A stretch of 64,000 bases of DNA from an uncultured Alistipes sp. (GCA_944326855.1 CALVFO010000025.1:1-64000); one strand, 5' to 3'. Numbered from the stretch's first letter, positions 55,352 through 64,000 are shown. Notes: generated by a model not told the origin, from the letters alone. Numbers and translations: made by a program.

Positions 55352-56407
55352 TCATTCCTCTCCAAGAGGGCAGAGCCGCATCACGACGGGATTATGATCG
55401 CTGGCCTCAAAATCTTCCGCCAAAGTCTCCACGGAAAGCACACGCCAAGAATCGGACACCAGAAAAAAGTCGGTCAAGGTCGTCAACGATTCGGGTCCGT
55501 AGGGTCGGTCCAGATATCGTAACGAAGGTGAAAGCGTATCATATACAAAACGGGCAAACGACTGGAATGCGTTTCCATCGATCCCCTCCGGTCGGAAATA
55601 AGGATTCGTCAACTCCTCGGGCCGAGGCCGATATCCCGGCGGATACTGATTCCAGTCTCCGCCGACCACAAACGCCTGCCCGACCGAATCGGCTTTCAAA
55701 AGCCACGCCCGCAGAAAGTTCATCTCCTGAGTACGCATGCCCCCGGTATCATAAGCCGTATTATGCGTATCGGCCACCAGCAGCGTATCGCCCCGGGCCG
55801 ACAAAAACGAAGCCGCCAGCAAACATCGCTTGAGATTGAACATCCTCTCCGGGAACGGGAAGGCCGAAGGATACTGATATCGGACCGCCTCAACCGGCTT
55901 TACCCGGGAGAGCATGACCAGCCCGCTCTCGACCCGCCCCATCGGACGGCCCAACGGAATCGGGACCCAACGAGCCTTATAATTGTATGCAAATGTCAGG
56001 GTATATTCCGGAAACGCTTCCCGCAGGCGATCCACTTCGGAAATCCGGTACGTTCGTTTGGAACAGCGGTCCACCTCCTGCAACAACATGATGTCTGCAT
56101 CCGCAGTCCGCAATACGGCGATAATCCGATCAAGATTGGCTTCGGTCCGTTCCCGGCTGTCGCGGACCCGATGTCCGCCATCATAAAAGAAATCCATGTT
56201 ATCGCCCAGACCGGCATAACCGATATTCCAACTCAGCATCGTCAAGGTATCGGGCAAATGCCCCGGAGTATCGCTGCGATAAACGATCTCCCGTTCCGCC
56301 GGACGATATTCCCCTATCCAGGCCATTCCGAAAAACAACACACCTCCAAGCAACACGCCCAACAACACGAAACCCACTCCTTTTTTGAGCATTCTCGTTT
56401 TTTTCAT
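55352..56407 (-). CDS. Endonuclease/exonuclease/phosphatase-fold protein, membrane-anchored
   Basis: A 351-residue protein with one N-terminal membrane helix (about 12-32 after the ATG at 56407) and an EEP metallo-phosphoesterase domain outside the cytoplasm. Metal and catalytic motifs: LSWNIGY (about 57-63), LLQEVDR (about 105-111), ADTHNTAYD (about 215), GGDWNQYP (about 250) and the final SDHNPVVM. Relatives hydrolyse DNA, sphingolipids or phosphoinositides; the substrate here is unknown. It is the third gene behind DUF4254 and GT9 genes on the same strand (44-base gap). Confidence 0.87.
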   Translation of the reverse strand: MKKTRMLKKGVGFVLLGVLLGGVLFFGMAWIGEYRPAEREIVYRSDTPGHLPDTLTMLSWNIGYAGLGDNMDFFYDGGHRVRDSRERTEANLDRIIAVLRTADADIMLLQEVDRCSKRTYRISEVDRLREAFPEYTLTFAYNYKARWVPIPLGRPMGRVESGLVMLSRVKPVEAVRYQYPSAFPFPERMFNLKRCLLAASFLSARGDTLLVADTHNTAYDTGGMRTQEMNFLRAWLLKADSVGQAFVVGGDWNQYPPGYRPRPEELTNPYFRPEGIDGNAFQSFARFVYDTLSPSLRYLDRPYGPESLTTLTDFFLVSDSWRVLSVETLAEDFEASDHNPVVMRLCPLGEE

Positions 56408-56451
56408 CGCTTTCGAAAAGATATTCCGCGGCGGGAATCCGCCCGGACAGA

Positions 56452-57516
56452 TCAACCCTCAACCGGCAATTCGATCCCCAAGCGCCGGCACACCTTCTCC
56501 ACGACCATCTGAGGCCGCAGATTCATCATACAGGGATATTCATCAAAAGCACAAGGCTTGTTCCCGTAAATGGAGCACGGACGACACCACATGTCGAGCT
56601 GGACGGCATCTTCGGGATTCTGACCCAAACCATAGAATCCGGCATAAGGATGCGTGGCTCCCCAGACCGATACCGCAGGAACCCCTACCAGAGAAGCCAT
56701 ATGCATTCCCGAAGAGTCCATGCTCACCATCAAATCCAAATTGGAAATCAGCTCCATCTCCTGAGCCAGACGAACCCGTCCGATCACCGATACGACTCCC
56801 GCATAACTCGCCTGCATTCGTTCGGCATAAGCCCGTTCTTCAGGGCCTCCGCCGAAAACGAACAACCGCACCTCAGGAATCACGGACAAACGGGCAATGA
56901 CCTGCTCCATGTGATCCAAGGGATAGATCTTGCCCCGGTGCTGGGCGAAAGGCGCTATGCCGATCCAATAACGGGTTCGCTCTCCGGCCAATACCCGCAC
57001 CTCCGCAGAGAGGTCATAACGCAACCGCTTCGGCACCTCAATCGGGGGCATATCAAACCCCATCGACACAAAAACATCCCGATAGCGTTCGACCGTCGTT
57101 TTCAACGGTCGCTTGACCTTTTCTTCCAACGAGGCCAAAAATTTCTTTTCGTCCCGGCCCTTATCGATATAGGCGACCCGAGCCCCCCGACGCTCCATCA
57201 TACGACGCAACATCTTGGAGCGAATCACATCATGCAAATCGGCAACCATATCAAAATGGCCCAAATCGCGATTCAGCCGCACAATGCCTCTCAAGCCCTT
57301 ATGTCTTTTTTTGAAATCGGGAGAGAAAAATTCCAATCCCTCCACCTCCCGAAAGAAAGGTTGCAGAAAAGCGGGGGTCAACATCACGATCCGAGCTTCC
57401 GGAGCTACCTTACGCAAAGCCCCCACCACCGGCACCGTCATCGCCACATCGCCCATCGCCGAAAGACGGATCACCAAAATCCGCAACGAAGAAGAGTCTC
57501 CACTACTCACTGCCAT
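56452..57516 (-). CDS. Family 9 glycosyltransferase (heptosyltransferase-like)
   Basis: A 354-residue GT9 enzyme, the family that adds heptose or other sugars to the lipopolysaccharide core. N-terminal RILVIRLSAMGDVAMTVPV (about 12-30); C-terminal donor-binding MDSSGMHMASLVGVPAVSVWG (over about 265-286); a cysteine-rich tail WCRPCSIYGNKPC, common in Bacteroidota members. It lies 5 bases downstream of the DUF4254 gene, an association seen across the phylum, so the two are likely functional partners in surface glycan assembly. Confidence 0.92.
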   Translation of the reverse strand: MAVSSGDSSSLRILVIRLSAMGDVAMTVPVVGALRKVAPEARIVMLTPAFLQPFFREVEGLEFFSPDFKKRHKGLRGIVRLNRDLGHFDMVADLHDVIRSKMLRRMMERRGARVAYIDKGRDEKKFLASLEEKVKRPLKTTVERYRDVFVSMGFDMPPIEVPKRLRYDLSAEVRVLAGERTRYWIGIAPFAQHRGKIYPLDHMEQVIARLSVIPEVRLFVFGGGPEERAYAERMQASYAGVVSVIGRVRLAQEMELISNLDLMVSMDSSGMHMASLVGVPAVSVWGATHPYAGFYGLGQNPEDAVQLDMWCRPCSIYGNKPCAFDEYPCMMNLRPQMVVEKVCRRLGIELPVEG

Positions 57517-57521
57517 ACGAC

Positions 57522-58124
57522 TTATTTGGAGGCGTAAAGAACCGGATTGAGTTCGGGATCGTTATACATTTTCATCTGTTTGTATACCTTCATATACTTG
57601 CGGCCAGCCTCCATATCTTCCAGAAGTTCTTCAATGGCCGTCGAAAGATCCTCGCGTTGCTGCAACAAAACCGCCAGTTTGCGTCCACATTCGGTACGAT
57701 GTGCTTCCGACACATCCGTACGTTCAGTCTCTTTGCCCATGTGATAAACTTTCAGCGCCAGAATCGACAGTCGATCGATGGCCCATGCCGGACTTTCGGT
57801 ATTGATCCGGGCATCGGGCTGCGGAGTCACCTCTTTGAATTTGTCCAAAAACCAACTGTCGATATACTCCACCAAATCGGTACGTTCCTGATTCGACGCA
57901 TCGATCCGCCGTTTCAGCGCCAATGCCGCTACCGGATCGATTTGCGGATCCCGAATGATATCCTCCAAATGCCACTGCACCGTATCGATCCAATTTTTCC
58001 AATAGAGGAGATACTCGATCGATCCTTTTTCATAAGGGTTTTCGAGGGGTTGATCCACGTTATCGAAACGATGATACGCGTCGATCACTTCGACGAAGAT
58101 CCGATTGCAGAGTGTCGTAAACAT
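57522..58124 (-). CDS. DUF4254 protein
   Basis: A 200-residue, mainly helical, charged protein matching DUF4254 (ENPYEKGSIEYLLYWKNWIDTVQWHLED region at about 27-54, and NQERTDLVEYID near 94). There is no signal peptide or membrane segment. Function unknown; it is nearly always beside a GT9 gene, as here (5-base gap), suggesting a cytoplasmic accessory to that transferase. Its promoter interleaves with that of the divergent glucosaminidase gene. Confidence 0.9.
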   Translation of the reverse strand: MFTTLCNRIFVEVIDAYHRFDNVDQPLENPYEKGSIEYLLYWKNWIDTVQWHLEDIIRDPQIDPVAALALKRRIDASNQERTDLVEYIDSWFLDKFKEVTPQPDARINTESPAWAIDRLSILALKVYHMGKETERTDVSEAHRTECGRKLAVLLQQREDLSTAIEELLEDMEAGRKYMKVYKQMKMYNDPELNPVLYASK

Positions 58125-58167
58125 AAAACTGAGGAAATTGGGCGGTCTGGACCGTCGGGTTATTGTA

Positions 58168-58197
58168 CAAAGCTAAAGATTTTTGTTCAATTTCCAA
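58168..58197 (-). promoter_or_regulatory. Promoter of the DUF4254-GT9-phosphoesterase operon
   Basis: Minus-strand TTG (58195-58197), 19-base spacer, TAGCTTTG (58168-58175), 44 bases before the start codon. Confidence 0.6.
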
Positions 58198-58213
58198 TAA
58201 AATACTACATTTG
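58182..58213 (+). promoter_or_regulatory. Promoter of the glucosaminidase gene
   Basis: TTTG (58182-58185), 20-base spacer, TACATTTG (58206-58213), 28 bases before the ATG. It overlaps the opposing promoter at 58168-58197. Confidence 0.75.
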
Positions 58214-58240
58214 CCCCAAAGCGATTAGAACCCTTCTGCT

Positions 58241-59251
58241 ATGAAATGGAATCGGATGGCAGGGCTGTTGCTGGCTCTGGGACTCGGCTGTGCTACGTTG
58301 AGCTCGGCCCAAGAACGCATGACCCGCGAGGAATATATCCAGAAATACAAAAAATTAGCCGTCGAACAGATGGAGATTTATGGCATCCCGGCCAGCATCA
58401 AACTGGCTCAGGCCCTGCATGAATCCGATAACGGGAACAGTCGTCTGGCCCGTCTGGCCAACAACCATTTCGGCATCAAATGCAAAAGCACCTGGACCGG
58501 ACCGACCATCGAACATGACGACGACGCCCCGGGCGAATGCTTCCGCAAATACGGTTCGGTCGAAGAATCCTACCTCGACCATTCGGAATTTCTCGACAAA
58601 TCGGCCCGTTACCAGGACCTCTTCAAACTCGACCCCAAAGATTATAAAGGATGGGCCTACGGTTTGCGTAAAGCCGGGTATGCCACCAATCCCAAATATG
58701 CCGAAATCCTCATTAAGATCATTGAAGACAACCGGCTGTATCTGCTCGACGAAGGAAAGGACATCAATGCTCCGTTGTTGGCCGAAGAAAAACCGCAGCC
58801 TCAACAACCCGTACCCGTCGACGAACCCGAACCGATCCGTCATGAAACGCAACCGCATACCCCGACGGTGGATATCGACAACTATTCCGTATCGGTCAGC
58901 GGTCGGGGCGGAAATCATACCGTCTACCACAACAACGGCAGTGAATTTATCCTGACAGCTGCCGGAGATACCTATTCTTCAATCGCCGGGGAATTCGGAT
59001 TGACCGTTTCCAAACTGATCAAATACAACGACCTGGACGGTGCCGGCGATCTGACTCCGGGGACCATGCTCTATCTCAAACCCAAAGCCAAACGAAGCGA
59101 AAACGGCAAATTGATCCACATTGCCAAAGAGGGTGAAACCATGCACAGCATCTCGCAGACTTACGGGATCCGGCTGAAGAATCTGTGCAACATCAACCGC
59201 AGAACCAAAGACAGTGCCGTAAAAGCCGGACAACAGATCCGACTGATGTAA
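58241..59251 (+). CDS. Secreted glucosaminidase (FlgJ-like) with two LysM domains
   Basis: Peptidoglycan hydrolase of 336 residues, acting in the periplasm. A signal peptide (GLLLALGLGCATLSSAQ) precedes a glucosaminidase domain at about 28-165; the catalytic glutamate is in LAQALHESDNG (about 60-70), with NNHFGIKCK after it. A Pro/Glu linker (about 180-215) joins two LysM repeats (about 230-275 and 286-335) that bind N-acetylglucosamine in the wall. It has a strong promoter and is followed after 49 bases by an unknown conserved gene. Confidence 0.93.
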   Translation: MKWNRMAGLLLALGLGCATLSSAQERMTREEYIQKYKKLAVEQMEIYGIPASIKLAQALHESDNGNSRLARLANNHFGIKCKSTWTGPTIEHDDDAPGECFRKYGSVEESYLDHSEFLDKSARYQDLFKLDPKDYKGWAYGLRKAGYATNPKYAEILIKIIEDNRLYLLDEGKDINAPLLAEEKPQPQQPVPVDEPEPIRHETQPHTPTVDIDNYSVSVSGRGGNHTVYHNNGSEFILTAAGDTYSSIAGEFGLTVSKLIKYNDLDGAGDLTPGTMLYLKPKAKRSENGKLIHIAKEGETMHSISQTYGIRLKNLCNINRRTKDSAVKAGQQIRLM

Positions 59252-59300
59252 CGGCCACCTTAATGTATAACTTTAATAACTCACTATTTAGCAACTCACT

Positions 59301-59996
59301 ATGGACGGCGACCCTTCCACCACGGTGCGTGAAGGCATCGTAAACAAACTGAGCGCCAAATCGGCGTTGACCCAAACCGTATTCAACAATACGTTTACCG
59401 TATTCGGACAACTCAAGGAGCTATTGCACGAACTTTCCTCCGATCTGGACGACGCTCTCGAAGGACGCGGACAGGAAGATGTGCGGATCGAATACCGGGA
59501 CCGCGGGAAATTCGAGGCCCAACTGCATGTGGCCGATGACATCCTGATCTTCAGCATGCACACCAATGTCTTCGAATTCAACCGGGAACACATCATCTGG
59601 CAAAATTCCTACGTAGCCAAAGACAAAGCCAACTCTTACTGCGGCATCATCAACATCTATAACTTTCTGGCCGATTCGTTCAAATACAATCGCAGCGCCG
59701 ACGAAGGATACCTGATCGGACGTATTTTCGTCAACCGGGAAATGCAGTATTTCGTCGAAGGAAAACGCCAGATCAGCATGCGCCACAACAATTTCGGCAC
59801 CCAAGCCATCAGCAAGGAAGCGCTCTGCAATATTGTGGAAACCGCGATCGATTACACCATCGATTTCGATCTGTTGGTCCCGCTGTACGATACGGTAAAA
59901 ATCGTCACGGTCGATCAGCTCAACACCAAAATCGAAAACTCGAAATTGCAAACCGGCAAGCGGCTGGGCTACAAATTCAATTCGGACGATATTTAA
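59301..59996 (+). CDS. Conserved protein of unknown function, 231 residues
   Basis: I do not recognise a named domain. The protein is soluble, acidic, without signal peptide, and mixed alpha/beta: helical at the start (VFGQLKELLHELSSDLDDAL), then beta-rich (FEAQLHVADDILIFSMHTNVFEF), then a helical end. Composition and codon use are normal for the genome, so it is real. It lies 49 bases behind the glucosaminidase gene and ahead of a terminator at 60074, so it is probably cotranscribed with it, although its lack of an export signal argues against acting on the wall directly. Confidence 0.82.
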   Translation: MDGDPSTTVREGIVNKLSAKSALTQTVFNNTFTVFGQLKELLHELSSDLDDALEGRGQEDVRIEYRDRGKFEAQLHVADDILIFSMHTNVFEFNREHIIWQNSYVAKDKANSYCGIINIYNFLADSFKYNRSADEGYLIGRIFVNREMQYFVEGKRQISMRHNNFGTQAISKEALCNIVETAIDYTIDFDLLVPLYDTVKIVTVDQLNTKIENSKLQTGKRLGYKFNSDDI

Positions 59997-60073
59997 AAAA
60001 CGCCCCGCTATTTCAGCCTTCACACGCAGGCCTTACGTTTTTTGAAACGACCTGCTCCGAAGACGATCCCTAC

Positions 60074-60109
60074 ACGCTCCGATCTGTTATAACGGGTCGG
60101 AGCGTTTTC
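60074..60109 (+). terminator. Terminator after the 231-residue protein gene
   Basis: Fifteen-base stem ACGCTCCGATCTGTT/AACGGGTCGGAGCGT with two G-T pairs, loop ATAA, then TTTT. Confidence 0.75.
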
Positions 60110-60343
60110 ACAAAACCATCCCCCCTCATCGCCGGACGGGTCCGTCCGTTGTTCCGTTTCCGGCCTCCCGACCTACCGATTCGAAGACGGATCGCCGGGC
60201 TGGAAACGCCCTGTCATGGCGATCCTCCACGGCTTTCTCTTTTTCGTTCCATTCGGCCGGAAACCCTTCGGTGGGGATATTGCTCCGTACGGATACGCTT
60301 GGGCAAGCGGAGTTTCTCTCGGGGTACACAAACCCCCTCAAAC

Positions 60344-60380
60344 ACGGATCGGGCACCCCGAAAGGGATGCCCGATCCGAA
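60344..60380 (-). terminator. Terminator-like hairpin after the MFS gene
   Basis: Stem GGATCGGGCATCCC/GGGGTGCCCGATCC (one G-T pair), loop TTTC on the minus strand, followed by a short T-rich stretch. Confidence 0.65.
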
Positions 60381-60396
60381 ATCTATGTTTTCAAAA

Positions 60397-61809
60397 CTAT
60401 TTCTGAATGTTGGGTAATTCCAGTCCATACCCTTTCCGGGCATCTTCCCGTCGCAACAAATAGGCGAACAAGATCGCCAGAATGCCCAAACCCGCAAAAA
60501 TCAGCATCGGTACCGTATAATCATACGCCACCCGACTGGCCGCCTGTGCTCCCATCATGCCGGTAATCTCTTCGGTTACCGTCTGGCTGTTATCGATCAC
60601 GCAATATTTGTCCAACACCTTCCCGATCAGATAAGGCACACCCATCAGTCCCCAGTTCTGAATCCAGAAGATCAAGGCATAGGCCGTTCCCAGTTTATTT
60701 TCCGGAATAATCTTGGGCACCGAAGGCCACATCGCCGAAGGCACCAGTGAAAAAGCGATTCCCAACAGCAGAATCAATACCAACGCCAGAATCCAGTTCG
60801 TCAGGGCCGGCACCGCAAACAACAAATGCACCACAACGATCATAACCGATCCCAACAACATGATCGAGGCTCCTTTTCCCCGACGATCATACAGATTCCC
60901 GAAGAACGGGGTCAACAAAATCGTGCCGAAAGGCAGCAGGGAAGGAATAATCCCGGAGAGTTTTTCGGAAATTCCGAATTTATTGAACATCAGATCCGGG
61001 GCGTATTTCAAAAACGGGAAAACGGCCGAATAAAACAAAACGCACAAAATGGCGATATACCAGAACCCTTTCAGCCGCACGATATCGAGAATATCGCGAA
61101 CCCGGAACGGTTCCTCTTTTTGCAGGGCCTCCTGCAATTCCCGATCGCGACGGGTATCCATCACCACAAAGACCAGGAACGACACCAAGCCGATGCACAA
61201 CAGGGCCAATCCCAACAACACGGGAACACTGACCGACTTGCCGAACGCCTCGCTGATCATGGGAGTCACTGCCAGCGCCAACGCCGTTCCGATGCGTGCA
61301 CATGCCATCTCCAGCCCCATGGCCAGCGCCAATTCACGTCCTTTGAACCATTTGACGATGATTTTCGAGACGGTGATCCCGGCAATTTCGATCCCCACCC
61401 CGAAAATGGCGTAACCGATCGAGGCCCAAAGCACCTGAGTCGAAATCTCCGAACCGAAAACCGACACCGTGGCGCCTCCGAAATCACTCGAAACAGCCCA
61501 ATATTTGATGGCCACACCGACCACCATAATCCCGGTCGCCATCACGCCGGTAAACCGAACACCCATTTTATCGAGGATCATACCCCCGAAAATCAACATC
61601 AACAGGAAAACGTTGAACCAGCCGTATGCACTGGTGAAAAACCCGTAATCACTACTGCTCCACCCCAACTGGGATTCAAGCAGCGATTTGAGCGGAGCCA
61701 TCACATCCGTGATAAAATACCCGCACAGCATGGTGAAGGCCACCAACGCCAACACCGTCCAACGGGCCACGGCCGACTCACTGATTTTCTTTTGTAAAGC
61801 TGCAACCAT
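60397..61809 (-). CDS. Major facilitator superfamily transporter
   Basis: A 470-residue inner-membrane transporter with about twelve helices, two six-helix halves joined by a cytoplasmic loop near 205-235 (RRDRELQEALQKEEPFR). The A-motif loop between helices 2 and 3 reads GGMILDKMGVRFTG (about 75-88), and the second-half equivalent GNLYDRRGKGAS. The overall pattern resembles the MFSD1-like or oxalate/formate-antiporter-like branch; substrate unknown, possibly organic acids or small peptides. It starts 33 bases after the stop of the large TPR gene and is probably in the same transcript. Confidence 0.9.
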   Translation of the reverse strand: MVAALQKKISESAVARWTVLALVAFTMLCGYFITDVMAPLKSLLESQLGWSSSDYGFFTSAYGWFNVFLLMLIFGGMILDKMGVRFTGVMATGIMVVGVAIKYWAVSSDFGGATVSVFGSEISTQVLWASIGYAIFGVGIEIAGITVSKIIVKWFKGRELALAMGLEMACARIGTALALAVTPMISEAFGKSVSVPVLLGLALLCIGLVSFLVFVVMDTRRDRELQEALQKEEPFRVRDILDIVRLKGFWYIAILCVLFYSAVFPFLKYAPDLMFNKFGISEKLSGIIPSLLPFGTILLTPFFGNLYDRRGKGASIMLLGSVMIVVVHLLFAVPALTNWILALVLILLLGIAFSLVPSAMWPSVPKIIPENKLGTAYALIFWIQNWGLMGVPYLIGKVLDKYCVIDNSQTVTEEITGMMGAQAASRVAYDYTVPMLIFAGLGILAILFAYLLRREDARKGYGLELPNIQK

Positions 61810-61842
61810 GATATAGAATTAAACGTAATGATTCGATCAGTC

Positions 61843-63831
61843 TTATTCCAGGCCGTTGCCGTAACGCTTCAGCACCTCGTACGCCTCCCGGATCCCCAGC
61901 TCCCCGGCCTTGCTCACATCGAGACATCCTTTGCGGGTATCTTTGAGGAAAATCTGCAACAAACCCCGGTTGAAATAGGCCTCTCCGAATGACGGATTCA
62001 GTTCGATCGCCCGGGTGTAATCTTCCAACGCCTCGGGCATCATCCCCGAACGACAATACAGATTGGCCCGATTATAATAAATATATGCAAAATCCGGCAA
62101 CAGTTTGGCGGCCTTGTTCAGGTCGGCAATCGCCTCGTCGTAATCGTACGTACGCGTCGTGGTGTGCTTGAGCTGACTGGCCGGATCACTCTCGATATTG
62201 ATCCGCTGATAGCCGTTATCGATCGAAGAGATAAAATCGATCATCTCGCTCTGCGTCGTACTTCGATTCAGGTATAAAAACGGGTTGGAAGGATCCTGGT
62301 CGATCGCGGCCGTATAGGAAGCGATCGAACTGGTGTACTGACGAATCAGCGACTGGGTCACACCCCGTTTGAAAAGCATCTGCCAGGAAGCCGTACCTAT
62401 ACGCAACGAGTCTTCCAAACGTGCATCCATGCTGAAAAGCGTATCGGCCGGCAAATCACTGTCCCGATTGACCATCTGCAAATAAGGCATGGAGACCTCT
62501 CGCTGGAAATCTTCCATCGCCTGCACATAGTAGCGATAGGGATTGACCACCGACTGCAATGAATCCGGTTTGACCAGCGAGAACTTGAACATCGGCAACA
62601 AGGTGATTTCGGCTCCGGTGGTCGCCATACGTTCCGTCTCGCTCATGCTTCCTTCCGAGGCCTCGAACGAAAGCAGCTGATTGAACCGTTTGCTCGTATC
62701 GGCATAAATCGAGAAAGTGCTGTCGTTGAGTTTGGCCCGGTATTCGGCGATCTTGCGATCGGCAATCTGTTTGTCTTCCCGGGAACCCTCCAAATCCTGC
62801 AACATGTATCGCAACGAAGACCTCCGCAAATAAGCATTGGCAAAATCGGGATACAGATCGATCGCCGTCGTATAGTCCCGGATGGCCGACTGAAAATCAC
62901 CCAACTGGGCGTACAACGCACCCCGGTTGTAATAGAGCAACACGTTATTGGGAGAATAAAATTCCACCCGATCGTAATCTTCCAAAGCCCGGTTATAATC
63001 GCCGATCTGCGTCCGCAGAATGGCCCGGTTGAAGTAGGTCTGTGAACTGGTGGTATCCAGGTGCAACACCTGCGAGAAATCCTCGATCGCATCCATCGGA
63101 CGATTCGTCGAAGCATAGACCAATGCCCGATTGAAATACGAGGGAATATACGTCGAATCGCATTCGATGGACTTGTCGAAATCGGCCAACGCCAGATCGT
63201 AATTCTTCTGCTGCATATACACCGTCCCCCGTCGGGCATAACTGTCGGGACGTTCCCGGTTGGTACGGATGGCCTGTTCGAAATCCTCCATCCCCCGGAC
63301 GGTATCCTTCATCATCAGATAGGCCGACCCCCGATTCAGATAGGCATCCGGCACTTTTTTCTCATACCGCAAAAACGTCGTGAAATCCGACACCGCCTTT
63401 TCGGGCTGGTCGCTCAACAGGAAGGTAACCCCCCGACTGAAATAAGGGCCCGGCAAATCGGGTCGCAGATAAATCGCCTCCTGAAAATCCTTCAACGCAT
63501 CATCGTAATTCCCCAACCGCGACCGCGTAATGGCCCGGTATTGATAGGCCTGCGTGAAAACGGGATTGGTCTCGATGGCCCGGGTGAAATCCTGCTCGGC
63601 CCCCAACAAATCATCCAGATTATATTTGGCAATACCCCGCAGAAAATACCCTTCATACGCCTTCTCGTCAACTTTCAACAAAATATTGAGCGTTTCGATG
63701 GCATCCTGATATTTATCGGCGATGATGAATCCCCGGCCTACCCAAAAAAAGTATGCCTTATCGAGTTGTGCCGACGCCCGGTTCCCTACAAACAGGCTCA
63801 AAAAGGCAATCAGCAAGATCAATCTTCGCAT
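61843..63831 (-). CDS. Exported protein with many tetratricopeptide repeats
   Basis: A 662-residue exported protein. The ATG at 63831 gives the signal peptide MRRLILLIAFLSLFVGNRASA; the frame is open 40 codons further but without similarity. At least ten TPR units follow in two blocks (about 35-370 and 500-650), with regular phrases such as YDDALKDFQEAIYLRPDLPG, AISDYTTAID-type helices and DYTRAIELNPSFGEAYFNRG. A less repetitive insert (about 385-490) splits the blocks. Probably a periplasmic or outer-membrane scaffold. It precedes the MFS transporter gene by 33 bases, suggesting a shared role. Confidence 0.88.
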   Translation of the reverse strand: MRRLILLIAFLSLFVGNRASAQLDKAYFFWVGRGFIIADKYQDAIETLNILLKVDEKAYEGYFLRGIAKYNLDDLLGAEQDFTRAIETNPVFTQAYQYRAITRSRLGNYDDALKDFQEAIYLRPDLPGPYFSRGVTFLLSDQPEKAVSDFTTFLRYEKKVPDAYLNRGSAYLMMKDTVRGMEDFEQAIRTNRERPDSYARRGTVYMQQKNYDLALADFDKSIECDSTYIPSYFNRALVYASTNRPMDAIEDFSQVLHLDTTSSQTYFNRAILRTQIGDYNRALEDYDRVEFYSPNNVLLYYNRGALYAQLGDFQSAIRDYTTAIDLYPDFANAYLRRSSLRYMLQDLEGSREDKQIADRKIAEYRAKLNDSTFSIYADTSKRFNQLLSFEASEGSMSETERMATTGAEITLLPMFKFSLVKPDSLQSVVNPYRYYVQAMEDFQREVSMPYLQMVNRDSDLPADTLFSMDARLEDSLRIGTASWQMLFKRGVTQSLIRQYTSSIASYTAAIDQDPSNPFLYLNRSTTQSEMIDFISSIDNGYQRINIESDPASQLKHTTTRTYDYDEAIADLNKAAKLLPDFAYIYYNRANLYCRSGMMPEALEDYTRAIELNPSFGEAYFNRGLLQIFLKDTRKGCLDVSKAGELGIREAYEVLKRYGNGLE

Positions 63832-64000
63832 CCGGGTGTGATTCTCTGTCAATCGATTAAACAAAAAACGGAGACACGACAACGTATCCACCGCAATCGC
63901 GCGCGCGATTTTCGAGGTGCAAGATACACATTCTCGCGCAGATTCTACCACCTCCCGATGCGAAAAAATCGTTCATAAACCGCTTTCCCCTCTTCTGAAT

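Larger units (their letters stand above)
59997..60396. other. Convergent intergenic stretch
   Basis: It contains only two terminator hairpins, one for each converging gene. Small frames between (for example 60216-60566 plus) have no recognisable content. Confidence 0.55.

Noticed and set aside
1-64000. Mobile elements, prophage, CRISPR arrays, restriction or toxin-antitoxin loci
   Set aside because: No transposase, integrase, phage structural gene, regularly spaced repeat array or toxin-antitoxin pair was found; the lone HsdR_N-like protein does not make a restriction system.

Overview
This window is chromosomal DNA from a member of the Bacteroidota, almost certainly the order Bacteroidales. 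The evidence is the Bacteroidota-type promoter signature (TTTG, about 19 bases, TAnnTTTG) in front of many genes, lineage-typical families (DUF4270, DUF4254, DUF3098, YfhO, LptF/G, a MaeB malic enzyme fused to a phosphotransacetylase domain, TopA without C-terminal zinc fingers), lipoproteins, and no dependence on Shine-Dalgarno sites. By eye the coding DNA is GC-rich for the phylum, which would suit a Rikenellaceae/Alistipes-like organism. That last placement is inference, not proof.

Layout. 0-3 kb, minus strand: plsC, parE and the first codons of a probable parC. 3-11 kb, mostly plus strand: fabD, a ROK regulator, a GNAT acetyltransferase, a convergent stand-alone HsdR_N-type nuclease-fold protein, maeB, and a shortened secreted GH2 protein. 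11-17 kb, minus strand: an LptF/G permease coupled to tgt, an AT-rich poorly coding island with one small orphan protein, tRNA-Val(TAC), aspS; then divergent tadA and a secreted TPR protein. 18-22 kb, minus strand: folD, ffh, a polyprenyl diphosphate synthase. 22-33 kb, plus strand: yfhO, ftsX, DUF3098, uppP, truB, queA, a GT5-only glycogen synthase homologue, a DUF4270 lipoprotein, topA. 33-45 kb, minus strand: rluD, a PASTA protein, mqnE, rpmH, rsmG, an ECF sigma factor coupled to a GT2 glycosyltransferase, an M20 amidohydrolase, a MetH-like protein, a glutamine cyclotransferase. 45-50 kb, plus strand: serS and a GH106 lipoprotein. 50-58 kb: a ThiF/MoeB-like E1, an acyl-CoA synthetase, divergent queG, a 48-base tandem repeat, gcvH-mdh, and a DUF4254-GT9-phosphodiesterase operon. 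58-64 kb: a glucosaminidase/LysM protein with a conserved unknown protein behind it, then a TPR protein and an MFS transporter on the minus strand.

How the genes fit together. Most of the window is housekeeping: topology (parE, topA), translation (aspS, serS, tRNA-Val, rpmH, rsmG, truB, rluD, tadA), envelope building (plsC, lptF/G, uppP, ftsX, YfhO, glycosyltransferases), and three steps of queuosine synthesis and insertion (queA, queG, tgt) at separate loci. MqnE points to menaquinone made by the futalosine route. The two glycosidase-family exported proteins suit a glycan-degrading anaerobe. I see no prophage, insertion sequence, CRISPR array or recognisable defence island.

The most unusual items are a full-length MetH-like protein that keeps its homocysteine/zinc cysteines but has lost the folate motifs and the cobalamin-ligating histidine, and a GH2 protein whose barrel stops before the catalytic nucleophile. 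Smaller oddities are a ThiF-family enzyme without zinc cysteines, a 48-base minisatellite, interleaved divergent promoters, and a TTG-started truB behind a four-codon minigene.
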